The notes under the pieces are model-generated. The model saw only the letters and a program-made list of their open reading frames with translations, was not told the origin of the DNA and did not search any database. A program made the position numbers and the translations under genes. DNA of 64,000 nucleotides from positions 7,501 to 71,500 of the forward strand of contig WPIO01000060.1 in the NCBI GenBank assembly GCA_009760855.2, written 5' to 3'. The DNA is from Cristatella mucedo. Its lineage: Eukaryota; Bryozoa; Phylactolaemata; Cristatellidae. Positions 32,441 to 56,576 of this stretch are shown one piece after another (positions within the stretch are counted from its first letter, which is position 1; every line of letters begins with the position of its first letter).

Positions 32441-32939
32441 GTGCTTCTCAATTCATATCAATCTCTCTCTATAAGCATACTCTCTTAAAATATATGCATA
32501 GAAAATCGCGATTGAAACCATGCATACAGAAACACTCTACTGTACTCTACTCTGCAAAACTGCCTACAGTTGCAGTGCAGTATTCTTTATGCCTTGCCAA
32601 TATTAGGGATGATGTACAAGTGAATACTATCGGCAATCCTTCACTAACTCTTTACAATACTCTACTCGGTTCCCTAACGACGTCGCTCTCGAAGGTCACA
32701 GCTGACAAGCGAAGACATCACCTAATGTGCCTAAGTAAACAATCCCATCTGACCTCTTGGCTTTGTATTGCATCATCAAACCTCCATACTTGATATGCAC
32801 CTTAAGCAACTACGAAAAACGCAAGTAATTCAGCCAGCAAGTTTGCTTAAAGAAATTGCCGAGAAGAAGGGCGTGAGGCCTGCTTTAAGTAATTATCTTA
32901 AGTCAACTATCAATTACAAAAATATCAAGGTCGACTGAT

Positions 32940-33072
32940 TCAGCAGCTACATTCATATAGCTGCCGAACAGCTGCTACCGTCACCACCCCAGTTTGAAGT
33001 GGGGCAAGATTGCCTGCAGTAGAACTCGAACCCACGACCAGAGCCGTGAAGTGCTAGCCCCTTAACCATTTG
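32940..33072 (-). repeat. SINE-2-related copy
   Basis: Carries the B-box GGTCGTGGGTTCGAGTTC with a somewhat different body; assigned on the head and the position of the 'ggtgacggtagcagctg' segment. Confidence 0.55.
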
Positions 33073-34103
33073 CGAAGACCCACGATCTTGCAATGCCCTG
33101 GCAATTTTGCATGTCTGAACATGCCCGTATTGCACTAAGACAACACGGAGAAATGTGGTAGGAGTGTACATTTATAGGGCAAAATGTAGCCCGATAGTGC
33201 ATTCCGGAAGTTTGGGCTCCGAGATGCTAGTTGACTTAAGTTCCACGAGGGTGGGTAACAATTGAGTAATTCAATGAAAAATCACCACTAAAGTGAAAAG
33301 ATCAATCAACACGCCTTGGCAAAAATTGCCTCAAGAGTTATGACTAACCACCTACATACCAGAGCTAGCTAGCCTCTACAAGCGACAAGAACAGCAGGCC
33401 GCGGCTGACACGCCCCATGGCTAAGCAGCTGGAGACTGGCTACCTAAAACCTTTGGCTGACCAAGACAGAGCCGGCTGTACTAAGGTCAAGACGGACAGA
33501 CCGGGCTGTATACCAGGCCACACAATGCCAGGCTACCAGTCTCTAAACAGTTGCACAACGTAGAGCATCGAACTATGCTTCACTGACCTGTTTGTGGGTG
33601 GGGGTGGGGGGGGGGGTTCCTAGCACAAAATCTATCCTACAGCTGAACAATCACAGACCTACGGTAGAAGGCATTCGGTGGAACACAATCAGTCTCATTA
33701 CTATCTTAATGTGGGACTCTTTCTACTTCTTCCTCATCTTGTTAGTGCACACTTTTTAGACATAGCCTGTTTGTACTTCCACAGCCAATCATTTGGATCA
33801 ACAGAATTCTCATGCACTGCAAGATAGAGGCCTCGGTAGGAGGGGGTAGCTCTCTGTACGCCAGCAGTTTAATTACATGGCAGGCTGCCCAGCTAAATGC
33901 AATATCACAGTTTAATCATTAACAATTCACACCTTGGTCGACTGAAACTAACATAGACTGCACTGGCAAGAAGAAACCAGCATGACAGGCAAAGGCTATG
34001 AGACGAAATCTGAGCACTGGCTTATAGAATTAACGATTTTGCACCGAATTCAGCACGTGTGGGCAAAAAAACGATATGGACATGCTTCTGCATTAGTTCG
34101 GCT
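33073..34103. other. Tract 3' of the CCDC90B-like gene
   Basis: Contains a poly-G run at about 33599-33616. No gene or clear repeat otherwise; it should include the 3' UTR of the CCDC90B-like gene. Confidence 0.45.
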
Positions 34104-46391
<12,288 letters not shown>

Positions 46392-46461
46392 CTAGCACAA
46401 AAAAGCACAGCAAAAAGCCTGCACTAGTACTGATAGAATGCGGCCAACGCAGCTGAGTTTT

Positions 46462-46600
46462 GCTTTAGACAGGTATGATTCTCGAACTTCACATCCGGGT
46501 CGCGGGTTCGAATCCTGAAGCAAGCAATTTTCTATCGCCACGGCATGCAGGCTACGGATGTTTTTTCTCCTGCCTTATACACGAGGGTGTTGAATCAGCT
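46462..46600 (+). repeat. SINE-2-like copy
   Basis: GGGTCGCGGGTTCGAATCC B-box followed by 'gaagcaagcaattttctatcgcca', a diverged SINE-2 body. Confidence 0.65.
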
Positions 46601-46734
46601 GCACTCACAAGAGCGAATGCCCTCCCGCACCCGGTTTCCCAGCAGCCTGCTGCCTTTTACAGGCAGAAAAAACCACTGCCAAGCGGCCAAAAGCAGAGCG
46701 ACTGCAGTTTCACTCAGCACGGATCCACCACTAC

Positions 46735-46803
46735 CCTTCGGCAACCACTACTACTGCTGGCAGCTGTGCGCACAGCTGCTGCTGCAAGCCCACTTCCCAG
46801 CAT
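46735..46803 (-). CDS. Candidate start exon of the CCDC90B-like gene
   Basis: From the ATG at 46803 the minus strand reads MLGSGLAAAAVRTAASSS and then GCRRVVVDP, which looks like a mitochondrial presequence. Only a weak donor (ATCC|GTGCTG) near 46736 gives the phase 2 needed by the exon at 46391. A guess based on composition and position. Confidence 0.25.
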
Positions 46804-46965
46804 GGAACTAGCACAGCCTTCGACAGCTAGCACTAGGCAAGCTGCAGGAAAACCGGAGAAACTGGCACGAACAGGTCGAGTGCTTCGGCTGAGAGCGCCG
46901 TTCACACCATTCACGGCTGACCAAGCTCGACCTAGCCCTTCGACTCGTCCGACCAAAGGCCAACC

Positions 46966-46981
46966 CCCCCCCCCCCCCCCC
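46966..46981. repeat. Poly-C run
   Basis: About 16 consecutive C. Confidence 0.95.
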
Positions 46982-47069
46982 GATGGTGCAAGGTACTTGT
47001 CCATCGTCAACCATTTGTCCCTTAAGGACAAATAATCACAAGGACTTGACAAGTGCTGTAAAAAGCAGG

Positions 47070-48350
47070 CACATTTCTAGCTTCTTTTTAAATGTCGCCT
47101 AGTCAGGGGATGTCGTGACGCAAGTCGGGAGTGAATTCCATGCTTTGGGAGCATACTAACTAGAGGCACACTCTCCAAAGGATTTGAGGTTAGCACGAGA
47201 TATAGATACACGAAAGAGTGGGTGGTACAATGCCTAGCCTGGTGCAGGAGTAGATCTGATAGGTAGGCTGGAACCAAGGAATGAAGAGATCTAGAAGTGA
47301 GTGACAGAACCGTGAAGTCAACATGCTGCTTGATGATAATAATAATAATAATAATAATAATGCACTTGATAAAGCGCCCTCAGAGAACTCAATCTCTCTC
47401 TAGGCGCTTTACATTTGCTGCAAAGGGAAATGCAATTGAATGGTGAGTAATATCATGCTTGATAAACAATCAAAATGAATAACATAGTTAGGGGTGACTT
47501 GGGAGCCAGTGCAGGTGGGCGAGAATGAGTGTTATGTGGCAGCTGCAACGCTAATGCCAGACAAGCCTAGCTGCAGAGTTGTGCACTAACTGTAAGTGCC
47601 TGATTGCACAGGCCGGAAGACTAGCAAGCAGTAAGCTACAGAAGCCGAGACGAGATGTCATAAACGCATAGACCAATTTGGATGTACTATCGCTCTCTAA
47701 GAGGACCCAAATTTTAGCTACGTTACATAGCTGTAACTAGGCAGACTTGACTATAGAGCTAATGTGGTCGACTAGTGATAGGTCACTTTGGAACAGGACA
47801 CCTAGATTTTGTGCACATGCTACAAGAGATATGCCGGAAAAGCTAATTTTGAGCATTAAGCTTTTCAATTTCGGAGGCACATTAGATCTGCCTGTAACTA
47901 TCAATTGGGATTCATCGGCATTCAATTTGAGAAAGTTTGCTGCTATTCATGTGTGGATGTCAGCAGTACATGAAGCAGGGAGTTGAGAAAATTTGACGTA
48001 AACTGGAGGACTGGGAGGAATCAAAGCACAGGTACAGCTGTGTGTCATCGGCATAGCATCACAGCAGCAAGAGGGAGAGATTAAACTCTGAAAAGAAGTA
48101 GACCAAGCAAAGCATATAGCCCTGAGGTACTTTAGTGGCTCCTTTGATGATCTTTGCCTGCTTACATCAGTACTCTGGAGTTTCCCACTGATGTAGGACC
48201 TAAATCATTGCACTGTAATGCCAGTGATGCCAAGGCAACTTGAGAGGTGCCTGAGAAGGACTTGGTTATCAATATTATCAAACTGCCGAAAGATCAAGCA
48301 AAACAAGCAGAGATTTTATCTAAGCTTGAATTCCTGAGGTCGTTATACAT
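47070..48350 (-). repeat. LINE-B fragment with a nested LINE-B tail
   Basis: C-terminal coding remnants at 47077-47335 and 47500-48000 (SARNLGV-like, with [20 protein letters not shown]), then RT remnants up to about 48350. A second LINE-B tail is inserted at 47336-47497. Confidence 0.88.
47336..47497 (-). repeat. LINE-B 3' tail nested in LINE-B
   Basis: TAA repeats and 'aaagcgccctcagagaactcaatctctctctaggcgctttac' interrupt the LINE-B sequence 'gtcaacatgctgcttga' and 'gggagccagtgcaggt'. Confidence 0.88.
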
Positions 48351-48589
48351 CCAAAGCATCCTGACTCTGTGGAGTGACTAGTTCTGAAATCTGAAATTTA
48401 CTAGCTAGGTTTGAAGTTTCAAATAGGGATGGAATTTCGAACCCATAAACTCGCCAAGAGAGGTTTGGGCCTGTCACAATGTCAACGAATCACCCAAGCT
48501 GCCTGCTAAACATGCCTAAGGGCAGGCATATCACGCGATAACTGGAAATCTTTCTGGGAAGTTCTCGAAGCACCACCCCATCACCTACC

Positions 48590-48745
48590 GATGACACACT
48601 AGGTAAGGCGGTTGCTTTCAAGACCTCGGCCCCGAGGTCGTGGGTTCAATTCCTGCGGTGGGCGATTCTTTATCACCACTGCAAGCGGTGGTGATAGCTG
48701 TAAAGGGTTTTCTGTCGCTATACAAAAAAAGGCTGTTTAATCAGC
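48590..48745 (+). repeat. SINE-2 copy, well preserved
   Basis: 'gatgacacactaggtaaggcggttgctt' head, GAGGTCGTGGGTTCAATTCC B-box, 'ccactgcaagcggtggtgatagctg' body and 'ctatacaaaaaaaggctgtttaatcag' tail. Confidence 0.92.
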
Positions 48746-50380
48746 TAGGATTTATTTATTTATTTACCAATGTGCCGGAAGAAAACAAGGGGAGCTCGCA
48801 GCCGAGCCTCCCCCCCCCCGACCGACGGATGGAGGGTGGGAGGGTAAATACTGATAAATGATAAATGCTTTAGCGAGCAGCTGAAAAATTTCCTGTGCCA
48901 GCTCATAAAGGACTCAGTTAGACTCTTTAAAGGACTCGACAAGGGATTAGTTTGAGGGATGTTTGAGCAGCACGTCGGACAGTATTAATATAAAGCAGCA
49001 GGCCAAGGGTACCCTTCGAGTGCTGTGATGCCAGAACCTTCGTGCAAACGCACATGATCGACAGTGTGGTCGTGACAGTGGGGGGGGGGCTACATTATCG
49101 GCTGTCGTGTGTCAAAGTGCTCAGAAAGCGCTATGAAAATTTCTAATTATTAATCAAGTGCCACTAAAAAGCCATGCATAGCAAGTAGCTGCTACCGCAG
49201 CAATCGTGGTACACAGACGGCAAGAGTCGCTGCGAAGCACTGCTTGAAGCAGTTTGGGCAAAATATCTGGTCTCGACGAAAATCACCCGAAACACAAAGA
49301 TCGTGAAAATGAGGCTGAAATAGAAAAAAGCGCAGAGTTTAAAACGCTTCGCAGCTAGGGGCATACTTGCTAAACGGGCGCTTGGTGAAGAGATTCGTAG
49401 TAATGCCAGCTGATGGCGAGACCACACAGTAGTCTCATTGAGCTGTAAGGCGCCGAGGACAATTTACATTTGCTAATCACAAATTGAGGTAAATCTACTG
49501 ATTCGTTTAAATATATACCGACCTTTAGTCGCCTGGCTGCTTCCGCGTCTAACTATGCCCCACAACAACGAGTTGGGAGGCCTGACGAGGTGAAGGAGAA
49601 TCCCCACAGGGGAAGCGGCCATTTATGTGATGTCATTGGTCAAGGTCGAATGGCGGGGTCGCGAGTGCCCCTCAGTCAAAAGCAGATACGGCTGGTTCAG
49701 CCTGCATTACTCACTTTCCGAATAATTCCGATAACATCGGTAACATGCAGTGTAGAATCTGAGGATTATCCTTTCACGCGCGACAGACTTGGGGTCATCG
49801 TGCCGAGCCTGCCCTACGCGGTCACAGAATGTTCCAGCTGCGCAAAGCTACTGAGGTCAAGAACGTGACGTCGCCACCCACACCCCCCCCCATACTAAAT
49901 CGCTGCTGGTGTTAAAGGGGCTGCTAAGATACGGCGTATTTTGTAAAGCCAAAAATGCGATCGAGTTTCCATACTTCGAGAGACGAATATGAGCTCCCTA
50001 TCGCGCGTTACCTTCAGATAGATATTGATAACTATAATAAGACGTTTGTATAGCACAGTTTGATAACTAAATCTCGTTCTAGCCTCTTTGATAATGTCAA
50101 GCCAGAAATTTAGATTTTCAAGAGATATTGCTTCGACTTCATTAGCTCGAATATGAGTTACTATCATGCACGTAATTTAAACAGCGAACTTAATTTATAA
50201 GTGCTGCTATGTACCGATCGCTCGGTATCTTAATTTCCGTGAACAATTCTCCCCCTATCCTAGGGATCTGGGAATTGTTTCGGAATGCGCGAAAAAAATC
50301 CATATAGTTTTTCTATTAGCTCTAGGCGATTTTATAATAATAATATTCGTAATAACAACAATAATAATATAAGGTTAAGG
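48746..50380. other. Tract with no assigned gene
   Basis: Includes C- and G-runs (48808-48818, 49079-49088, 49882-49890) and a moderately CpG-rich part at 49360-49880. Frames on both strands lack recognisable domains. A weak SINE/LINE tail remnant occurs at 50043-50095 (minus). Confidence 0.4.
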
Positions 50381-50389
50381 AAAACGTTC

Positions 50390-50940
50390 GTGCGCAGTGT
50401 TAAAATAAAAATTGTTTTATGCAATAATGTATTCAAAAGAAATAACAACTATTCTTCAAAATAAAGACCATTGTCCACGACCTTCTGCCAACGATCTGCA
50501 AAGCTTCTGATTTGGTCAATGTACCACTCATTTGGCTTTGATTAAAAAAATTCGGCTACCTTTCATAAAGTGCTGCATTAATCGGAACAGACCATGATAA
50601 GATCGAGCAACTTCTGGACTATAGGCTGGATGTGGCCAAACTTTGTCATCGTCCGATTCTTCAAACTTGTTGCTGGTCTTTCTGGCGGTATGCAGCTTTG
50701 CAATGTCTTGTTGAAACAAAGAGCGCTTTCGACGAACAAGACTTTGGTACTTTTCAACTAGCACATCACAGACTCAATCAAGTTGCTCGCAATAAAGCTC
50801 AGAGTTGATGGTGCGACCATTCGGCACTGGTTCAAAATGCATTATTTTCATTAAATTATAATTAAATTCATTAAATTATTATTGGAACAAATATTTTACC
50901 ACGGCGTACAAAACTTTTCTTCGACCTTATAAATGTACGG
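50390..50940 (-). pseudogene. mariner transposase C-terminal fragment
   Basis: Minus strand reads HFEPVPNGRTINSELYCEQLD, then a stop, then SLVRRKRSLFQQDIAKLHT, WPHPAYSPEVARSYHGLF and SFADRWQKVVDNGLYFEE. These match mariner transposases (FQQDNA.PHT; HP.YSPDLAPSDYHLF; RWQK..D..G.YF). The final catalytic region is altered (SPEVARSYHG). The 3' end has a probable terminal repeat 'gcgcacgaacgttttcc'. Inactive. Confidence 0.92.
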
Positions 50941-50946
50941 CGACCT

Positions 50947-51390
50947 AATAATAATAGTGCATTTTATAGCACCCTGGAGAACTGGATCTCTTCCTGGGCA
51001 CTTTATATGTGCTGCAAAGAAAGCGTGGTCGGATGGTTAGTACTGTAGCAGTAAAATGGTATGCTCGATGACAGCACGTATAGTGTGGTTAGAGGTGACA
51101 TGCACGGGGTCATCTTACAAATATGGTTACTGGAACTGACCCACTAAATGCTGTGATATATAAATGCATTTTTTGCTTTTTTTTAAATGTGGTCAAGCCA
51201 GGGATGTCGTGACGGCTGTCGGAAGTGAGCTCAAGGTTTGGGAGCATACAAACTAAAGGCACAGTCTCCAAAGAATTTGAGATTTATTCGTGATGTAGTT
51301 AAACAGTTTGATTCCGAAAGGCAAGTGGCATGATGCTTCGCCTGATGGTGGAGTAGATCTAATAGGTACTTAGGCTGGGCAGGTGCGTTG
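50947..51390 (-). repeat. LINE-B 3' fragment
   Basis: AATAATA-tail, diverged 3' UTR and C-terminal coding remnant; it ends in the segment 51380-51450 shared with 16580-16650. Confidence 0.8.
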
Positions 51391-51455
51391 ATATGTTTGC
51401 AGAGCAAAATAAAACTGAAACACGCAAACCTGACCTATGTCTTGATTCATATATG

Positions 51456-51845
51456 TAATGTAATGTATCTCAGTCTGTATCTCCGAAAATTGGTGTTACA
51501 CAGGAGAGTTTTGTATAGCGCACTCACAGCCTAAGCAGCTTTCGGTACGCATTCGGTAGCCAACAGACTTCGTCTCACGCAACACAGAGAAAGTGGGAAG
51601 CATAGCAGAGTCAGGAGAGAAGTTGGGGTAGTGAGTAGCATGAAAGTAGCAGCTCAGGACCGCTGAAAAGGATGAGCCATAGTCGGCAGCAGGAGAGTAG
51701 TTTTCGTTGAGTAAGAATCGTGGAAGCGAGTTCCACAGTCAAGGATCTGTAGAGCTAAAGCTTCTATTGCCAACGGTCTATAAGCGGAGGAACGAAACAG
51801 CTAATTTATCGTCCATACATTATCTGAAGGCACGAGGAGGCAATA
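51456..51845 (-). repeat. LINE-A 3' fragment
   Basis: Starts with the CATTA-type tail 'atgtaatgtaatgtatctc' and follows the 40.5 kb element closely through the 'cctaagcagctttcggtacgc' box into the C-terminal coding region, then stops: 5'-truncated. Confidence 0.92.
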
Positions 51846-53200
51846 GGGCTTTCAAGTTTAAAGTTTCAAGCTTAAGATGAGTATAATGGTTAGGCTTTTT
51901 AAATACGGTGGAAAAGAAACATGTCAATTGTTTCATGCTAAAATGTTTAGTGACAGCACGAATATTTAAACGGCGCTGTGACAAACAGCAAAATTATAGT
52001 TGCCGAGATATTGCTATTCTTGGTGCTTGAATTGCAATTATTTAGAACCTTTTATGCCATAATCTATGATTAAGCGGCATTCGCGCGGTCAGTCTTGCTT
52101 CTGTTCTGCTTGTTCCCACCTCAGCCTGCCTTCTTATAGGAAGTTTACACGGTCAAGTCTTGCTTCCTACTAGCTCCACCCCCAGTGTGGAGATGGGAAC
52201 GTTGATTTTTCAGGGAGGTAAGAAATGACTCTCCGAGAAGCACCTACAGGAGAATTTAACCGTTCCGTGATTAACGTTTTTGTCCGCCGCCTCACAATTT
52301 GATCTCTACGTAAAGAGCCCAAGATGCGCCCATAAACAGGTTCACTCGTAGGACGATAGCATCGATGATTTCGCCGGTTAAGTAGTCCGCCGGGCTTTTA
52401 AAGCAATTGAAAAAGCCAGCCCTTGACTGAACCTATGATTTGTCGTTCGTACTGAATCTCTTACCAGGTACTTTACAGATGCTGTGTAGAGAGCATTACC
52501 ACGGTGGTAACACCCGCAAGCAGCAGACATAGCTTCGTTCAGTCTGCCTTATGTCTTACACCACGCTCGAGTCTTTGTGAGGTATGCACCGATAACTTAA
52601 GCAGGACAGAAGCAAGACTACCGGTTTAATTCGGCTCAAGTCGTGCATTATATAGTTATTTGTAACTTGGAACGTGAGCCGATCGATTGAATTGGGCTCT
52701 AAGCTATAATGCAACGGTAACCATGTGCTCTGAAATTAGGTGTCCTCTTTGATAAGCGCTCAGCGTTTGGAAGCTTCGTTCAGATAGAAATGTCCTGTTT
52801 TGGTGAGAGGCACTGTGACATCTTTTGCCAAGTACGTTTTGGAGAGAAAGCTGCAATGCTTAAAGATCAATTCATATCAAATCACAATCAGCTATTTAAA
52901 AGCGACGACCATTCATAGAATGACTCACTAATTTACAGCGAAGCTGGACCAGGAGACGTTGCTCTTCTAACGAGTTATGCTGCAGTGCGACGGTCACTAC
53001 CCGCTCGGGAATTTATTTCCACGCTGATAAGTGCTTAGCGTTCGGTAGCTTCTTTACGATGCTTGCTTCCACAGCGATCGATCCGTAGCATTCGATTCCT
53101 GTCAAAAATTCAGGACTTTCTACCGCGGAGGGTAGCGAACAATCTTGCTAGCTCTCCGGTTTGATATAGGCTGGACCGCGCTGATTCCGTTTTGGCTGGC
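51846..53200. other. Tract with possible MITE and direct repeats
   Basis: Holds inverted repeats at 52088-52113 and 52599-52624 and a diverged direct repeat at 52751 and 53025 (see findings). No gene recognised. Confidence 0.4.
52088..52624. mobile_element. Possible MITE bounded by 25-bp inverted repeats
   Basis: Left GTCTTGCTTCTGTTCTGCTT-type arm and right AAGCAGGACAGAAGCAAGAC arm are reverse complements with few mismatches, about 485 bp apart. No clear target duplication or transposase. Confidence 0.4.
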
Positions 53201-53202
53201 CT

Positions 53203-54835
53203 AATAATAATAATAATAATAATAATGCACTTGATAAAGCGCTCTCACAGAACTCAATATCTTTCTAGGCGCTTTACATTTGCTGCAACGGGAAACGCGA
53301 TTGAATGGTGATTAAAATAATGCTTGATAAGCGACATGAATAACATGGTTAGGGGTGACATGCACAGGGTCAGCATGCAAGTATGGTGAGTGACAGCATA
53401 CACAGTGTCAGCACGCATAAGCACATGAAAGACGAATCACAGGGACCCACTTAATGCTGTGATAAATAGGTGTGTTTTTAAGTTCTTTTTAAATGTGGTC
53501 AAATCAGGGGATGTTCTGACGCAAGCCGGGAGTGAGTTCCGGGCTTTGGGAGTATACGAACTAAATGCACGGTCTCCAAAGGATTGGAAGGTTTGTACCA
53601 GGTAGTGGTAAACTGCTGGACTCCGAAAAGTGGGTGGTACAATTCGTGGCCTTGTGAGGGAGTAGATCTGGGAGATAGGCTGGAGCCAAAGAATGGAGTG
53701 ACCTAAAAGTGAGCGAAAAAACCTTGAACCCCTTGCTTGACTGGTAGCCAGTATCAGTCGGCGAGAAGTGGTGTGATGTGGCAACTTCGACGCTCATGAC
53801 AAACAAGCCTAGCTGCAGAGTTTTGCACCAGCTGTAAGAGCCTCATTGCACATACCGGTAGGCCAGCAAGCAGTGAGTTACAGAAGTCAAGGTGGGATGT
53901 CACGAATGCATAGACCAACTTAGACTTTAAAAAATATAATTTATTTATACAGCGCCCCAAGAGAACTTAGTCTCTATTCAGGCGCTTCACATATGCCTCG
54001 GGGCTCGAGCCCACGACCTCACTCAGACCTTGGTCGGGAAGAGCACCTTAACCGACTTGGTATCCTTATTTAAACAAGACCAAATTTTAGCAATGGTACG
54101 TATCTGAAAGTAGGCAGACTTGATTGTGGAACTGATGTGGTCGTCTAACGGAAGGTCATTTTGGAACATGACACCTAGATTTCGAGCTGATTTAACAGGA
54201 GATATGCTGGCAGAGCCAATTTTGAGCGTCAGCCTTTCAAATTTCTGAATCACACTGGGTTTGCAAATAACCGATAAGTTAGTTTTATCATCGTTTAGTT
54301 TAAGAAAATTTGCTTGCATCCATCTGCAGATGTCATCATTACATGCAGCAGGAGAGTTGAGAGAATTTGAGGTGCTCGAAGGCTGGGAGGGATCAAAGCA
54401 AAGGTACAACTGAGTGTCCTCCGCATAGAAATGAAAGCCTAGATTTTGCTTGGCAATCACATCAGCAAGAGGGAGAGTATACACCGTGAAAAGAACCAGA
54501 CCAAGCACGGTGCCCTGAGGTAACTCATATTTCAGAGGTACCTCGGATGATTTTTTGTCCATTCACTTCAATACTCTGGAGTCACCTTCTGAGATAGGAT
54601 CTGAACCATTGCAGAGGAGTGCCAGTGATGACCTAGCGAGATGAGAAGTGCTCCATAAGAACTTGGGGATCGATAGCATCAAAGGCTGCTGAAAGATCAA
54701 GCAAAAAATGCAGAGATACTCTACGCATGTCTGCATTCCTAAGTAGGTCGTTGTACACCCTAAGCAATGCTGATTCTGTGGAGTGATTAGCTCTAAAACC
54801 AGACTGGAACTTACTAGCAAGGTTACCTAAAAGGC
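53203..54835 (-). repeat. LINE-B copy (RT to tail) with a SINE inside
   Basis: TAA tail, 3' UTR, C-terminal remnants (SYTPKARNSLPACVRTSPD, SHLDFCNSLLAGLPVCAM), RT motif C region (GFHFYAEDTQLYLCF, where YADD has become YAED), motif B with frameshift (YELPQGTVLGLVLF), and motif A remnants near 54700. Split by SINE-1 at 53932-54055. Confidence 0.92.
53932..54055 (-). repeat. SINE-1 copy inserted in LINE-B
   Basis: Complete SINE-1 in reverse: 'atacagcgccccaagagaacttagtctctattcaggcgcttc', GGGCTCGAGCCCACGACC and 'gagcaccttaaccg'. The LINE-B reading frame continues on both sides. Confidence 0.93.
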
Positions 54836-54867
54836 CAATAAGCCACTACGGCTGCTGACTATTCTTA

Positions 54868-55280
54868 TGCTGACCCACAAGGCCCGCCACGGCTTGGCTC
54901 CTCCGTACCTAGCTGAACTGCTGCACCAGTTTCAGCCTCCTCGTGCCCTCGTGTGCCCTATATGGACAAAGAAAGTAGCTAATCCAGCTCTACGCTTTAA
55001 GTGCCCCTATGTCCTCTCTAGACTATAAATTCGCCTTTCCATTCCTCTGCTTAAAGAAAATTGGCTACAGAAGCTTTTTCTCTGCAGTTTCTAGACTGTG
55101 GAGTTCACTTCCACGGTTCTTACGCAGCGATCCATTCTCTCCTGCTAGCGACTGTGGAACATACTTTCCATTACCTTCCCGAGCTTATGCTTCCGTGCTA
55201 CTTACTTCCTCGACTGCTCCCTGAATCAGCGGTGCCTCTGACGTACTCTCTCGTGAGATTAAGTTTGTTGGCTTACTTGT
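54868..55280 (+). repeat. LINE-A C-terminal/3' fragment
   Basis: Reads LTHKARHGLAPPYLAELLHQ, then broken frames (SFFSAVSRLWSSLPRFLRSD) of the LINE-A C-terminal domain. Truncated on both sides. Confidence 0.88.
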
Positions 55281-55291
55281 GCCGCAAAAAC

Positions 55292-55430
55292 CCACTTAAA
55301 AATGGTCGGCTGATTTATACAGCTGAGCATAGTGGAAGAAGAGCCTTATAAGCTGTCAACGCATTCAACAGCTCGCAGGCTCGGAACTCACGACCTGGGT
55401 CGTGAAGAGCGAGCACTTTACGTACCCGCG
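55292..55430 (-). repeat. SINE-2-like copy
   Basis: 'gaagagccttataagctgtcaac' and 'ggaactcacgacctgggtcgtgaagagcgagcac' match SINE-2 in reverse, diverged. Confidence 0.65.
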
Positions 55431-55799
55431 ATCTTTGAGCACTGAACAGCATGGGAACCACTTAATCCTTGTAGCATTGAGGAGCTACATATGGAGATGT
55501 AGTAAGTAGCAACCTTAAAATACCAGACTTAAGTTAGAGAGAATCGATATTCATGTCACGTTCACGCGGGGCAGTGCTATGCTCCCTATGCTCTGCCAGT
55601 CTCGATTTTCTTCGAAACTGAATGCGGCTAATTTATTGCTGCGCTATTTCCACTGTGTGGGCCACTAGCGTCTAAGGTCTTGTTATTGGTGTAGTGGCCC
55701 GTGTATGGCCTGGTTACTGCTGCTGCTGCGGCCAGCTTATGGCCCAGCAGAGTTTATGGCCCTGCTCCGTTTTTATGGGCCATCGCCATGCTTATGGAG

Positions 55800-56495
55800 A
55801 CAGTTTATAAAGGGTGAGCTACGGCTCGCAGTGCAGCCGCAGAGGCGCAGGGCAGTTGCGACTAGGACCGTCGGATAGAGCGGTAGCGTGTTGGCACGCT
55901 GCGACGCGTGGAAATACGCGCGTTGAAGCTCGTTGAGGGCGATTTTGTGTGCCGCCGCCGCGTGTGCACCGTTTCATTCAAATTTACTGAGTATATTCTG
56001 GTTGTGTGTATATCGTAGCACATACACGTGCGCTTGCATACTTGGCATCTAAACGGTTCTGCAAGTGCTCTGCGATTGTGGATGTGGCGAGTTCAAAAGG
56101 TCAAAAGCGATCCCTAAGGCTCATCGCCGCCGCCGCTGATGCCGGTCCTTCCGGTGCGGCGAGGCAAGCGGCAGTCGCGGCTGCCACTGCACGCGGCTGC
56201 CACGATTATAACTGGCTCTGGCTCAACATTGCATACCCGGAACTCGCGAGATTATGGGGTTTCGGTTACGGTTATGCATGCGTTCGAAAGGAGCACGCGA
56301 AGAGGGAGCGAAAATCTGCGGGAACGGCGACGAGAATTAAGAGGAAAACACAAGCGTCTTCATTTCTGCAGATCTACGGAATATATGCCGTTTACAGCGA
56401 CGCTGCTATGTCCACAAAGCGCTCAGCGAGCGGCCCAGTGCTGGCTGCTACGGTGTACAGCCCTAAATCCCACAAGATGGCAAAAGGGTAAAGAC
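55800..56495 (+). promoter_or_regulatory. TATA-containing GC-rich stretch with possible first exon
   Basis: GTTTATAAAGGG at 55804-55815, then a GC-rich leader. From the ATG at 56408 the plus strand reads MSTKRSASGPVLAATVYSPK and reaches a good donor CAAAAGG|GTAAAG at 56490. The in-frame sequence upstream (from 56009) has no stop but also no ATG. No homologue is recognised. It could be the promoter and first exon of an unknown gene, or part of an unknown repeat. Confidence 0.3.
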
Positions 56496-56576
56496 GAAGC
56501 TCTCAAAACCCCGAAAACAACGAACAACAACTATCCCGAAACTCTAGTTAGCGTAAATAATTCCCTGTTCCTTACA

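Noticed and set aside
32344-32793. 149-codon plus-strand frame
   Set aside because: Begins inside a SINE-2 and has no domain or splice-site support.
46475-47052. Long frames on both strands around the poly-C run
   Set aside because: They cross a SINE and a homopolymer and lack domains; only the short presequence-like part was kept as a weak candidate.
55874-55945. tRNA-like segment 'tagagcggtagcg' near the TATA box
   Set aside because: The B-box is not recognisable and no cloverleaf can be drawn; not called as tRNA.
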